Positions 51,101-58,992 of a stretch of 64,000 nucleotides of DNA are shown here, one piece after another. Each line of letters begins with the position of its first letter. Position 1 is the stretch's first letter. The stretch is from Lepidonotus clava (Eukaryota; Annelida; Polychaeta; Phyllodocida; Polynoidae): assembly GCA_936440205.1 (NCBI GenBank), contig OW387136.1:54859718-54923717 (forward strand), given 5' to 3'. The notes under the pieces were generated by a model. That model had not been told where the DNA came from. It searched no databases and saw only the letters and a program-made list of their open reading frames with translations. Made by a program: the position numbers and the translations under genes.

Positions 51101-54100
51101 GAGAGGGCTGATCACTCATCCGTGACCCCGGGCACATCCTCTTTTATGGCCATTTAAGTTACAATGTACGCTGTTTTCCACTCATTTTTCCACTTCTTTT
51201 TATGTGTTTGTCACGGAAAGACATACGTGTTGATGAATTATAAACACTTTCAGTAAAATCTAAGAATGTAAGATTTGAAAAATTCTTTGCATATATCAAT
51301 CAACAAGGTGCATTTTAAGATGTATTTTTTTTTATTCAACATTGGTTTTATCTTGTAAGATTATCACGCACAATATAGTTTGAGGTTTGGCAAGTTGGGT
51401 ATATAGATCTACATCGAGCAAAGCTTCCCCAAATATCGGGGACTTGGATCAAAACGTCGCATAATATACAACCAAAGCTTAGTGATTGAAACATAAGATA
51501 TATGACAGATGAGTTAGTCGTAGGAGATATGTAAGATATAATCGCGCCCTGTTTAGGACAAGGATCGCCCTATAAACGTCCAAAGTGATGTCTTGACGAG
51601 GAGAGCCCCCCCGTCTGGTTGGGGGAGAAGCAGGGCCGCCCCTGTCATGTTCCCGGGCCGGCCCTCCCTGGTAACCCCTGCGGCAACACCAGCACAATGC
51701 TTTAAGCTCTCATGTTGGGGAACAATTTGTAGAAAGAATTCGCCCAAGACGCCAGCCTATCTCTGCCATGTCTAAGGGGAGGTCCCGGGAGCTTCACCTC
51801 CGGGTTTTTCCCAAATATCTAGCATTTGACACTCACAACCAAAAGGTGTACATCTATTCGTCACTGTTTTCCCTCCCTTGTCCCCGGCCTGGGCCCCCGT
51901 GCTCCTGGCCATGCTTGGATGCCCAGACTCATGGCAGTAAAATGAAGACGTGAGATTTACAAGCCGTCACTCACGGCCACTTGGTGTGTGTAGACCCAGG
52001 CTGGTCGAGGAGAGGGAGTTAACTTGATTATCACATGGGTCTCTGTGTAGGGTATTAACGGTGATTAGGGGGCAGAACAACAAGATCCCTGACCTTGACA
52101 AGGTCATCGGCATTCGTCGGGGTCGGGAATTAAAGGGGAGTACCACCGGGGGAGGACATGATCCCACATGATAACTAGCATGTCACCGGCAGCATGTAGC
52201 GCCGTCAGACCGCGTCACGTGTCACTCGGCGAGACTTGACGAGACTTGACGAGATGTGCATGGCGTGTGATGGCGGCGGCCCCTGGGAGCGGTCATGATC
52301 CGTAACCATTGTAATCGCCTGGTCGTCATCAGACCGCCATGACTGAGATGTTTGTCCTTGTCATTTAACATTAGCAGAGGGGTTATGTTCTGAGAAGGTG
52401 CTACCGTCATCGGTTAATTGACAAAGGAATTCTGTTGAATGAGATAAGAGGTCAAATTAACAGTTTTGTAATTTTTATGCAACAACAGAATGTTTATCAC
52501 AGATACTTGTCATTTGGACTGTGTTTCCACGTTGTTAAAAACCGAGAAGGCACAGCTACAAACCAGAATCCAGAACGGTTTGATGAGCTAAATAGGGTTC
52601 TTGAAGTGCAGTGCGGAGTTGTCTATGGCCAGAATATGCTATTTGATTTGGTTGAATGAACAATTCATATTGAAAACAGCTACACTTTATGTACATGAAT
52701 GTCGTGTGTATACGTCACAAAAATTCCTGTTTCTAACCCTTCGTCTCTTCTCTTTTCCAGGTGACCAGCAGTACGTGTGCACCACCTGCCACAAGTCCTA
52801 CAAACACCCCAACTGTCTCAAGGCCCACATCCGCTTTCGGTGCGCGCCCACGCGGCCCGACTTCCTGTCGTCGTCGAGGTCGACGCCCGACTCCTGGCTG
52901 CGTCTGGGTCCCAGCCCCCCGAGACGCTCCTCGGAGACGCCGCGCTCACCGGAAGTCAGGTCCCTGTCGCCGTCCACTTCCGGTTCCGGTCCCGCCGGGC
53001 CAATGAATCTCAAGGTCGGCCAGGGGTCAGCCTTCCGACCTCCGCGACGGGAGAGCGGTAGTAGCGACGTCTCGCGACAGTCTCCGGACAGCACACGTGA
53101 CCTGCGCGAGAGTCCGCGAGAAGCGCGGAAGGAGAAACCTAGTCCGACGGGGTTCGCGTCGCGTTCTCCGCCCGCGTCGTCGGGGTCGACGACCGCCACC
53201 TCCACCACCACCCCGCCGGCGTCCGACAAGAGGTACGACCTGCCGTCGCCGTCCAAGGCCGTCAGTCTCAAGGACGTCGTGGGGGCTAAGTTTCCTCTGC
53301 GGAGCGACGTCCCGGCCTGCGCACCTCAACCCGTTCAGATCCTCAACCATATCCATCCGCCGGCCTTCCCCGTGCCCATGGACAGCGCCACCCTCAAGTA
53401 TTACTACACGCCCCTCTATAATAAGTTGACGGCGGCCAGTGCAGCGGCGGCGGCGGCTGCAGGTCAGATGTGCTACGGCCGGATGTTGACCAAGCCGACC
53501 TGCCTGCCCGCGTCCTACCTGGACGCCATGTACTACCCCAACCACCACCCCGCGCATGCGCACCACGCCTCCTACGGCCACCACCACAAGCTGGGCGCCC
53601 GGTCCCCACCTGGCGGCGACCAGGAGAACCACAAACTAGAGGACGCGCTCAAACCCTCCCCGCACCACCCCCACATGTCGGACGCTGCCCCCGAGGGCGC
53701 ATGTCTGCCCTTCGCATTTCCGCTTCCGTCGGAGAAGGCGGGCGAGCCCCTGGACCTCCTCCCGCGCTCCCTCTACATGCACAAGTCGCGCAAGGGGCAT
53801 CTGTGTATCTACTGCGGGAAACTCTACTCCCGGAAGTACGGCCTAAAGATCCACCTGCGCACGCACACCGGATACAAGCCTTTGAAGTGCAAGGTGTGCC
53901 TTCGTCCCTTCGGCGACCCCAGCAACCTGAACAAACACATCCGGCTCCACGCGGAGGGCGACACGCCCTACCGGTGCGACCACTGCGGGAAGGTCCTGGT
54001 GCGACGCCGCGACCTGGAGCGACACATCAAGTCGCGTCATCCGGGGCAGGCGGCGCGCGGGGCGAGCGATAATGGGGAGGTGAGCAGCTCGCGGTCAGAG

Positions 54101-54343
54101 CTGCTCCTAGGGGGCGCTGAGGACGACGAGCTGCTCGCCCCTCACCCCTCCTCCCCCTCCGCCCCTCGCCCCGACTCGTCCTCCGGAGAGTCGGCCGAGT
54201 CAGTCGGATCTATAGACCCTGATGAGGACAGTAAGGACTACATAGACGTGGAGGACGAGGAGGAGGACGAGGTGGTGATGGTGGGGCTAGGGCCCGAGGG
54301 GTGCGAGGACATGGACGACACGGAGATCGAAGTGGTCTCCTAA
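28119..54343 (+). CDS. PRDM13: PRDM13-like PR-domain zinc finger protein, join of four exons
   Basis: Join 28119-28424, 49860-49996, 50519-50622 and 52761-54343: 2130 nt, 709 residues; from memory, human PRDM13 is about 707. PR domain about 75-180, with RWLAYIQAARDRHEQTVEA and QELLVWYGDELA matching its core. Fingers: Cys189 onward (CTTC, ending His-x4-Cys), 531-551, 559-579 and 588-609. The last three include GKLYSRKYGLKIH, CLRPFGDPSNLNKHIRLHAE and GKVLVRRRDLERH, the strongest PRDM13 signature. An alanine run and His-rich patch lie in the linker; the C-terminus is acidic. In vertebrates PRDM13 acts in the nucleus, downstream of Ptf1a, favouring GABAergic over glutamatergic fate; the role here is inferred. 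The start is the first ATG after the in-frame stop at 27999; ATG 28134 has a better context. Confidence 0.92.
28451..28790. repeat. Tandem duplication (about 103 bp) split by an insertion
   Basis: ACTCTCCATGATTATATACT through GGGGTTATCTATAACCCCT (28456-28540) is repeated from 28559. The second copy is cut at CTACA by the family D element and resumes at 28749. Confidence 0.88.
28582..28748. mobile_element. Short hAT-like MITE, family D
   Basis: 167 bp from CAGTGGCGGATC to GGATCCGCCCCTG. CTACA flanks both sides (28577-28581 and 28749-28753), and the uninterrupted sister copy has it once, which proves insertion. hAT elements usually make 8-bp duplications, so the class is uncertain. Confidence 0.88.
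28886..28920 (+). pseudogene. Second copy of the exon 1 end and splice donor
   Basis: CCAGGGGATCCGCCAACATC followed by ATACAGGTGAGT resembles the true exon end at 28398-28430 with about 7 differences in 32. In the same frame it reads SRGSANIIQ against TRGPADVIQ, and its donor (CAG|GTGAGT) is closer to consensus. The similarity fades upstream, so this looks like a short duplicated fragment rather than a full alternative exon. Confidence 0.45.
28921..30058. other. Intron 1 segment
   Basis: Mostly unique. GGTGCGTATTGTA repeats near 29500-29535 in a small imperfect tandem. Nothing else recognised. Confidence 0.45.
30059..30432. mobile_element. MITE family E, copy 1
   Basis: About 374 bp. The left end GAATTCTACTTACCATAGAT with ACCTGCAG is mirrored by CTGCAGGTACGTAGAATTCT and CAGCTATATCTGTGGTGGGG at right. 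Related to copies at 47275 and 61896. Confidence 0.78.
30433..32319. other. Intron 1 segment
   Basis: A 24-bp duplication (GGATTGTCTCTATCCCC, twice) lies at 30485-30537. AT-rich DNA follows, then a CpG-rich, C-run-rich stretch at 31520-31850. Its open frames on both strands show no recognisable protein. Confidence 0.45.
32320..32690. repeat. Two-copy tandem repeat with poly(G) spacers
   Basis: Units of about 174 bp share GAACAAAGTGGCATAGCCC-type text, GTGCCTATTTGAAAAT and a following poly(G) run of about 20, then CTCATCCCC. Three long G-runs punctuate the pair. Confidence 0.88.
32691..33568. other. Intron 1 segment
   Basis: Unique sequence; nothing recognised. Confidence 0.4.
33569..33700. 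mobile_element. MITE with TTTAAAGGG ends, family H-like
   Basis: 132 bp with inverted ends TTTAAAGGGAGCCAAAA and TTTTTGGCTCCCTTTAA. Same class of border as 22841-23041 but a different interior. Confidence 0.85.
33712..33924. mobile_element. MITE family G-like, copy 2
   Basis: 213 bp from AAGCCCCATTTGCCCTGGG to CCCACTGCGAATGGGGCTT, with inverted TTTTCATTGCGATCT and GATCGCAGCGAAAAAT next in. It lies only 11 bp from the preceding MITE. Confidence 0.85.
34101..34446 (+). mobile_element. MITE family B, copy 1
   Basis: 346 bp from CCCAGCCAGG to CCTTGTCTGGG, with the interior palindrome AACGTTATAATAACGTT near the right end. Families A and B share this palindrome and the passage AACAAGAACCA, so they are probably cousins moved by the same transposase. 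Confidence 0.87.
34447..35626. other. Intron 1 segment
   Basis: A G-run lies at about 34722-34735. A 119-codon open frame at 34742-35101 shows no motif I recognise and no codon bias like that of the PRDM13 exons; I do not call it a gene. Confidence 0.4.
35627..35745 (-). mobile_element. MITE family F fragment
   Basis: CGATTTTACTCCCGATTTCG and TTTTGAATTCTCTTTTAAGC match the reverse complement of the 6863-7069 element; the other terminus is missing. Confidence 0.65.
35746..36089. other. Intron 1 segment
   Basis: Nothing recognised. Confidence 0.4.
36090..36148. repeat. (TA)n microsatellite
   Basis: About 29 TA units without interruption. Confidence 0.95.
36149..36771. other. Intron 1 segment with G-run
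   Basis: Unique, with a poly(G) run near 36581-36599. Confidence 0.4.
36772..36826. repeat. AT-rich simple repeat
   Basis: Blocks of TATATA with single-base interruptions. Confidence 0.9.
36827..37753. other. Intron 1 segment
   Basis: AT-rich unique DNA. GGAGGAGGTT recurs at about 37560 and 37603. No gene seen. Confidence 0.4.
37754..38150 (+). mobile_element. MITE family C, copy 4
   Basis: GGGGGGCACTGACTCTTTGA at left, TTTGGCAGTGGGTACCTTTT and CAAGTGCCCCCC at right; same interior as copy 1. Confidence 0.87.
38151..39359. other. Intron 1 segment
   Basis: AT-rich unique DNA; nothing recognised. Confidence 0.4.
39360..39802. mobile_element. MITE family F, copy 2, split by a SINE
   Basis: CTGTATTCCACTAGGCGATT at left and AAATCGGGAGTAAAATCGGC with TAGTGGAAT at right are the family F termini. 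The interior (GAAAGAGAGTTTAAAACTC) matches copy 1. A SINE occupies 39542-39753. Confidence 0.83.
39542..39753 (+). mobile_element. tRNA-derived SINE, copy 1
   Basis: About 212 bp. The B box GGTTCAAGTCC (39604-39614) sits in a T-arm-like stem (GCATGG/CCATGC), and an A-box-like GTGGCCAATGTCGTTGAGG lies upstream. A shared tail region (GGACATTTGGATGACCCC) and an A-rich end CAATAAAAAAAAG follow. The second copy is at 49612. It has no coding capacity and would depend on a LINE for movement; whether the LINE at 1-2271 is the partner is unknown, as their 3' ends show no clear match. Confidence 0.9.
39803..42189. other. Intron 1 segment
   Basis: Unique sequence with a (CACACG)n-type tract at 40427-40462 and several poly(G) or poly(C) runs (41027, 41213, 41240, 42136). 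Short open frames show no known protein. Confidence 0.45.
42190..42960. promoter_or_regulatory. Candidate intronic regulatory region
   Basis: Repeat-poor and CpG-rich in parts. It holds TGCGCATGCGC (42295-42305, NRF1-type palindrome), GCGCGGGAAA (42687-42696, E2F-type), and ACAATGA and CACAAAAGG (Sox/TCF-like) near 42723-42745. Candidate only. Confidence 0.28.
42961..43629. other. Intron 1 segment
   Basis: Unique; TGCGCATGCG at about 43417. Nothing else recognised. Confidence 0.4.
43630..43686. repeat. (CCTA)n microsatellite
   Basis: About 11 CCTA units, then interrupted units. Confidence 0.95.
43687..44544. other. Intron 1 segment
   Basis: Unique DNA; nothing recognised. Confidence 0.4.
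44545..44700. repeat. Pyrimidine-rich tract
   Basis: About 155 bp, nearly all C and T, with CCCCTTCTCCCC repeats and four poly(C) runs of 10 or more. Confidence 0.9.
44701..46372. other. Intron 1 segment with short tandem repeats
   Basis: GGTAACCAGG-type units repeat four times at 44763-44808, and ATAATGCACGCGG-type units four times at 45014-45062. GGTCA half-sites recur at 44868-44940. A G-run lies near 46112. No gene seen. Confidence 0.5.
46373..46718 (+). mobile_element. MITE family C, copy 5
   Basis: TTGAAGGTTACTACCCACTA at left, TTTGGCAGTGGGTATACC and CCCAAGTGCC plus a C-run at right. The leftmost terminus is eroded. Confidence 0.8.
46719..47142. other. Intron 1 segment
   Basis: Unique; open frames on both strands without a recognisable product. 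Confidence 0.4.
47143..48033. mobile_element. hAT-like element with CAGGCCCGTACCC ends, host of family E
   Basis: Termini CAGGCCCGTACCCAG and CTGGGTACGGGCCTG are inverted. CCTTT or CCTTTC flanks both sides as a probable target duplication. The interior is AT-rich and interrupted at 47275-47635. No transposase frame is visible, so it is non-autonomous or long decayed. Confidence 0.8.
47275..47635. mobile_element. MITE family E, copy 2, nested
   Basis: 361 bp with perfect outer ends GTTCAATTCT and AGAATTGAAC, then CAACCAAGGATAGCC mirrored by AGCTATCCGTGG. It lies wholly inside the 47143-48033 element and is therefore younger. Confidence 0.85.
48034..49611. other. Intron 1 segment
   Basis: GCGCATGCGC at 48319-48328 and AATGCGCATGTGC just after form a GC-rich pair. 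The remainder is unique and unrecognised. Confidence 0.4.
49612..49825 (+). mobile_element. tRNA-derived SINE, copy 2, next to exon 2
   Basis: About 214 bp, the same family as 39542-39753 (roughly 85-90% alike by eye). B box GGTTCGAGGCC lies at 49675-49685; the A-rich tail CAATAAAAAATGAAAG ends about 30-35 bp before exon 2. Confidence 0.9.
49860..49996 (+). CDS. PRDM13: PRDM13 exon 2
   Basis: 137 bp, residues 103 to part of 148. The acceptor is CTGTCTCCAG and the donor CAG|GTAAGG. It encodes the middle of the PR domain: AHYRGGSLTVEGEPTPRW, then LAYIQAARDRHEQTVEA and RGYIFYR, which correspond to RGELVDE...WIGLIRAARNSQEQTLEA and GGQIFYR of human PRDM13 as I recall it. It enters at phase 0 and leaves at phase 2. 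The exon is far more GC-rich than the flanking intron. The short stretch between the SINE tail and the acceptor must hold the polypyrimidine tract. Confidence 0.93.
49997..50518 (+). other. PRDM13: PRDM13 intron 2
   Basis: 522 bp, GTAAGG to TGTTTCAG. A C-run lies near 50139-50151. No repeat family recognised. Confidence 0.9.
50519..50622 (+). CDS. PRDM13: PRDM13 exon 3
   Basis: 104 bp. It completes the Arg codon begun in exon 2 and encodes the PR-domain end: TMRALRAGQELLVWYGDELA, then RECGIPVLTPSNIRG. ELLVWYG is the conserved PR/SET core; GIPV matches DIPT of the human protein. The donor is G|GTGGGT and the intron is phase 1. The Asn-His catalytic pair of classical SET methyltransferases is not seen in exons 2-3, in keeping with PR domains of this subfamily. 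Confidence 0.93.
50623..52760 (+). other. PRDM13: PRDM13 intron 3
   Basis: 2138 bp, GTGGGT to a strong pyrimidine tract and TTTTCCAG. No MITE recognised. GACTTGACGA repeats in tandem near 52230-52253. Its low repeat content makes it a candidate for retained regulatory DNA. Confidence 0.85.
52761..54343 (+). CDS. PRDM13: PRDM13 exon 4 (last exon)
   Basis: 1583 bp, residues 183-709, stop TAA 54341-54343. It opens with GDQQYVCTTCHKSYKHPNCL, the first finger, whose last ligand is Cys (LKAHIRFRC). A long Ser/Pro-rich linker follows, then YYTPLYNKLTA, an alanine run and a His-rich patch (about 53434-53590), then three C2H2 fingers at nt 53804-53866, 53888-53950 and 53975-54040. The tail is acidic (DVEDEEEDEVV). 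The frame is also open upstream of 52761, but that is intron. GC-rich third positions leave other frames open. Confidence 0.95.
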
Positions 54344-56913
54344 TAATATTATTTGAAAGGCTTTTATTCGTAGTAATCGCCCTTGATTTTCAGAGTTATT
54401 GAAGTAAATAAACATGGACATCTTGTTATTTCTGCATCACCCTACATATTTGAATGACGTTTCATGACGATCACATATCATTCTGCAGCATTGTCGAGCG
54501 CCTTCAGATTACCATGTTTGTAAAATAAGGAAGGAGAACAGAACTGCTTCATCAAATGTGATCTCTTTAGCCTTCGTGCCTTTAGCTTACCGTTTTCTGT
54601 CTCGCCTAGCAAGTTTGTCTACGAACGGCGAATGTTTCAATGATGTTAAAACTCCGTGAACCTGATGAAATGCACTAAATTAACGGGCGGACAATATTGC
54701 GGAGTCTAGATTATGGGCATCTATTTCAGCCAAATATCTCTCTTGTCAGTTATATTAATGTTTGATACATGGACAGATTCAAGGGCATTAATGGGAGTAA
54801 ATATGCGGTTACTGAGTATGCAAATGGCATATCTGACATTATTTCATGTCAAACTATACTGCTGGTAATATGCAAGATAGCATGTGAATGTTATCACTGC
54901 TGATAAAGATGTGATTCTACGGTTCTACATTCCCAAAACCAAAGACTATTGTATTTCTATATTTATGTTTAGTTTGTACAAAGTTAGTAACTCGACACAT
55001 TCCCGTCAGGAGGCGCGGAGAGCAGGATTTATACACAACTTTGAATTATTTAATTATGCAGATGTTTATTTAATATAATAACATGTACATAGGAACAGAT
55101 TTAACTTATATTGTTGTAAGCGGTTATGAACAGGAGGTCTCCTGAAAAGAGTTAAAAGTAGATATTCCGTAGTCGGACTGTCTCTGTGTATGTTAAGTGA
55201 GTCAGTTAATGGCATGAGGATTGGACTACCTGTACTTAAAGGGTACAAGAAAACATGTTTTCATAATCAACGCGCTGTGAGTCCTGTCGGGCTACCTTTA
55301 ATTGGATATAGCGTCAACGTATCGGCGGTCTTCCAGCTGTTGCGAATACTACGTCTTCCACGTGTTGAAGCCTACAAAGTGTTCTACAAATGTGTTTAAA
55401 TGAGTGGTCCCAGGTTCTACAAAGTGTTTAAAAGGGCCTTTTTAGGTTGGGTGCAGTTTCAAGTAGCCCCGCGGGCTACTGTCTACGCATGCGCCGCAGC
55501 GGGCCGCCATGATGAAAAGGCCGCGGCCTCTGTAGCGACATAATCACCTTTTGGTGGGTATTTTTTGTGAACCTAATAACTGACCGATCAGAATAAAACG
55601 ATCTACAAATGAACTGAAAAGTCCTCATCTTTTCGCTTGCTAATTGAACCAAAGTGGCAATCCTTTAAAGGGAGAGTATTGGTTATAATCGGGTATAGGG
55701 CGGACGGGACCGACAAAGAGAGGGGGCACTTACCTGACCAGGGGCGCCTCTGGCGGGGGACCAGGGCGGCCGGGGGTGGGGCTGGGGGCGTTCGGTAGCA
55801 GGGTTCATCTCAGCGGGGAGGTCGGGGGTGTTAGTAAACTCTCCTCCCTCCCCGGGGCGACCTGAGGGTACCGCCCGACAGGGGGCGCTGCGGCATGCGA
55901 TCAGAGGGGGGCAGGGGGTGTGGGGGTGTATGGGGGGTGGGGTGGGGGGGGGCGGGGGATTAAAAGGGCCTTTCTTGTCTCAGAGCAGAGGAAATCGGGC
56001 GTTTCTGGACAAGGGAATGCTGGGTAAATTGACCGGAAGTAGTATGTGACTTTAGGACCCCGAGGGAAGGGAGGGTCATGTGTATGTTAGGGGGTAGAGG
56101 AGAGGAGAAAAGGGGAAGGGGTGGTAATAGGTGAGCCATATGGGGGAGATTATAATTGTAGCAGCTATTGATACAAAGAAGTAGAAAAAGGGCAGCGGCC
56201 GCACGGTGGGGCACCAAGTCTTTACTCTCCAAAGTTGGATTTCCTTTCACATGGTGCTCCCGGGAGATAGGGCTATGCAAAGACCTTGTAAAACGAATTG
56301 GACATCTAAATAAATATATATATGTATATATGATGAATATGAAAGGTTTTGTTCACAAATTCATTAAAAGACTTTTGGGTGGATAAAGACAGAATCGATA
56401 TAAAATAGCAGTAGTTGCCAAGCAGATAAAGCGTGAAAAATAACTATTAACAGTAATACAATTCTAAGGCATTGTTCTGATATAAAAGATATCAATTGCA
56501 TCATTATCAAAAACAATGTCAGTTAAAAAGGAATTCAAGTGTTATCACAAATGTTGCGATTAGGCAAAGTACTTACCAAAAAAGTATTTCTAGCCCTCTT
56601 TACCGTGTTTAGAGATGTGCTTTTTGCGGCCTTAATACCCAAGTAGGTAAGTAGGTATATGACCAACAAGCCACTTAGGTCTCCTCATATTACATCTGGA
56701 ACATGAAAGGGGGGGGGGGGCAGAAATATCTCATTTGCATATTTGCCTGGCCGTCTTGGGGACACGTTATGTTATGGCCATGGTTGCATTAATATGATGC
56801 CACGGGGAACGCAGAGCAAGTGATTCAGATTCTTTGCACTTTAAAATAATGCGTGTGCAATTTAGAAGCACGGATGTGACCAAGAATTTATATTCAACAA
56901 TGAAAGAAACTAA
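54344..56913. other. PRDM13 3' flank and gene-free DNA
   Basis: AT-rich 3' flank to about 55430. A CpG-rich patch with CGCATGCGC and GCCGCCATGATG lies at 55470-55530; TTTAAA next to AGGG occurs at 55427 and 55663, a possible eroded family H-like border pair. A G-rich tract lies near 55915-55960. No further gene seen. Confidence 0.45.
54407..54412 (+). terminator. PRDM13: Possible polyadenylation signal of PRDM13
   Basis: AATAAA lies 64 bp after the stop codon. Vertebrate and invertebrate 3' UTRs are often longer, so a later signal may be used. Confidence 0.35.
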
Positions 56914-57265
56914 CCCAGGCAAGCAGCGATATAACAAGCACGTTCTGCAACTATAATCTTTAACCTACCCAATTTTCACATAACAGTTACATTAATCTAG
57001 GTAAAGTTGAGACTTACTAAAAAAGAATGTTATAATAACATTATATTTTAGTGAAATTGAGACCTTCCTATTAAAGAATGTTATAATAATGCTATTACAA
57101 CATCAAAGAATGTTACAAGAATGTCACAATAATGTCACAGTGTGACGTCACAATGTTAGGTTCGAAACATATTTTTGGGTGCCATCAAAATAACATAACA
57201 AGAAGCAAAGCAAAACTAAACAAAACATTTTAATAACATTATATAAAGTCATATTCTTGCTTGGG
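56914..57265 (+). mobile_element. MITE family A, copy 4
   Basis: 352 bp from CCCAGGCAAG to CTTGCTTGGG, with the usual interior. TAA precedes the left end. Confidence 0.88.
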
Positions 57266-57792
57266 ACTGAATACCTGGCCTTACAAACTTATGACATAGT
57301 TTTCAGCAGCATGTTTGACTACTTAGACTTTGCTTTCTTCTTTATAAGCTAGGAAAGGTGTACCAGTATTTGTATGTTTGTGTTTTCGGTAAACATTATA
57401 TATCATACTAGTTGCTTCGTACACATAAATAACTACCAAATTGTAATTGAAATTTCTCCCTCACAAAAATTCAAGTTCACATGAGCAACATGCAATTCAC
57501 CCAAATCATAAAACAAATACAGATACACCTGCAATCTTCCGTGTGTTGAACCAGGCGTCAGAATACCAGTGAACTTTGCTGTGATTACGCATTCTTGCAT
57601 GTAGCCAATCCGCGGGTCCAGGTTTGGGGAGGACTCGGGCCAATATTTGCAGGTCTGGGGTCCCTGCACGCCTTGCACGGCTTGGTGTAGGCTGTTTGGG
57701 CTGGGTGTAGGCAGTGTGAAGGCTGGGTGTAGGCAGTGTGACAGGCCGGGGGACGGGGACTCAGCCGGCCGGGGCTGGTGGGGGACAGCAAA
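57266..57792. other. Gene-free stretch with a 21-bp doublet
   Basis: GGCTGGGTGTAGGCAGTGTG occurs twice in tandem near 57700-57740. The following GGGGGACGGGGACTCAGCCG recurs, slightly changed, at about 58230. Confidence 0.55.
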
Positions 57793-58200
57793 CCCAGCCA
57801 GCTTGCAACGTAACAGAAACGTCCTGCAACCATACTTTTTTTAGTCAGTTTGTTACTTACTAAGATGGCACGTAATAATTACGTTATTGATGGTGATGCC
57901 GAAACCTCACCAAATCAGAGTGTTATTGTTATTATAACATTATTTTTGGTGAGGTTAGGACAAAACCAAAACAGAGTGTTATAAGAACATTCTGTTTGGG
58001 TTGAAGAATGCAACCAAAACCTTGTAATAACGTCACAGTGCAACGTCATGGCAGTACGTTGCAGCTACGTAATTGGGAGTCATCAAAAGAATGTAACAAG
58101 AACCAAATACAGAACCAACCAGAGTTATGTAACTCCCCAGGCAACCATACATTTTAACATTGCAGTAACATTCTATTAAGTTCTGTTTTATTATAACACG
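57793..58200 (+). mobile_element. MITE family B, copy 2, with rearranged right end
   Basis: It starts CCCAGCCAGCTTGCAACG and follows the family to about 58128. It then switches to TTATGTAACTCCCCAGGCAA and a second fragment with AAGTTCTGTTTTATTATAAC, so it is a mosaic of A- and B-type pieces. Confidence 0.7.
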
Positions 58201-58261
58201 GATTGGGGTAGTGTATGTGACAGGCTGGGGGACGGGGAATCAGCCGGCCGTGGGCTGGTGG
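58201..58261. repeat. Local duplicate of the 57735-57785 sequence
   Basis: GTGACAGGCTGGGGGACGGG and CAGCCGGCCG match the sequence on the other side of the MITE. A further piece (GGCTGGGTGTAGGCTGTGTG) lies at 59072. Confidence 0.65.
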
Positions 58262-58992
58262 AGGGGTGTCCAGAATCGGTCCAGAATCGGTCCAGAATCG
58301 GTCCAGAATCGGTCCACAAATATTAAACAGGTTTAATAATTTTGTCGGGCCGTCGTCGGTTGGAAATCGGTTGGAAATCGGTTGGAATAGATCACTATCA
58401 AAAATGTCGGTTGGAAATCGGTTGGAATAAATCGGTTGACATGATCCACGTTGCGATGTTTTTAAAAAGTGGACCGATTCTGGACCGATTCTGGACCGAT
58501 TTTATTATGTCTCTGTATTTCCAATATTATTTCAATAATTTCTGCAAATATTTGAATGAAAATGTCACCAAAATGTATTAAAATGAATTTTCTTTACCAT
58601 GGTATATTTTGAAATGATTTTCAATAAGTATTTCACTATTCTACTTTTTATTAATCAAATGGATTAAATAATATATATTTCTGGTCGTACTGACGACATT
58701 TAGACATGACATGTCAAAATATTCCCAGAATTTTAATAATTTAATCAACCGATTTTTTTTCAGTGTTTTCCTATTAATTTATGACCTTTATGAATACAAG
58801 AAAATAATTAGTTTTCAACTTCACTGTGGATCATGGGTAGGGGACCGATTCTGGACCGATTCTGGACCGACTCTAGGACCAGTAGGTTTAATTACCCAAC
58901 CGATTCAGGACCGACAATAAACCGTCGGCCCTAAAATCGGTTTGTTCCTATTATTTTTCATCGGTTCAGGAAATGTCGCAACGTGGATCACT
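58262..58992. mobile_element. Element built of 11-bp direct and inverted repeats
   Basis: Left part: four units of CCAGAATCGGT (58269-58313), then five or so of TTGGAAATCGG (58359-58440). Centre: GATCCACGTTGCGA (58444-58457), ACCGATTCTGG three times, about 340 bp of AT-rich DNA, ACCGATTCTGG again. Right: scattered CCGATTC/AATCGGT and TCGCAACGTGGATC (58977-58990), the inverse of 58444-58457. About 16 copies share the core CGATT or AATCG at a spacing of about 11 bp within blocks. Blocks of repeats inside inverted ends resemble transposase-binding subterminal repeats; identity is unknown. Confidence 0.6.

Noticed and set aside
52601-52760. Upstream extension of the exon 4 reading frame
   Set aside because: It lies before a strong pyrimidine tract and AG, is AT-rich, and does not resemble PRDM13; exon 3 joins at 52761 in frame.
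52798-53632. Minus-strand and out-of-frame ORFs across exon 4
   Set aside because: They are shadows of a GC-rich exon.
55427-55668. A third family H-type MITE
   Set aside because: The TTTAAA-AGGG borders are too short and the inner sequences do not pair; left unassigned.
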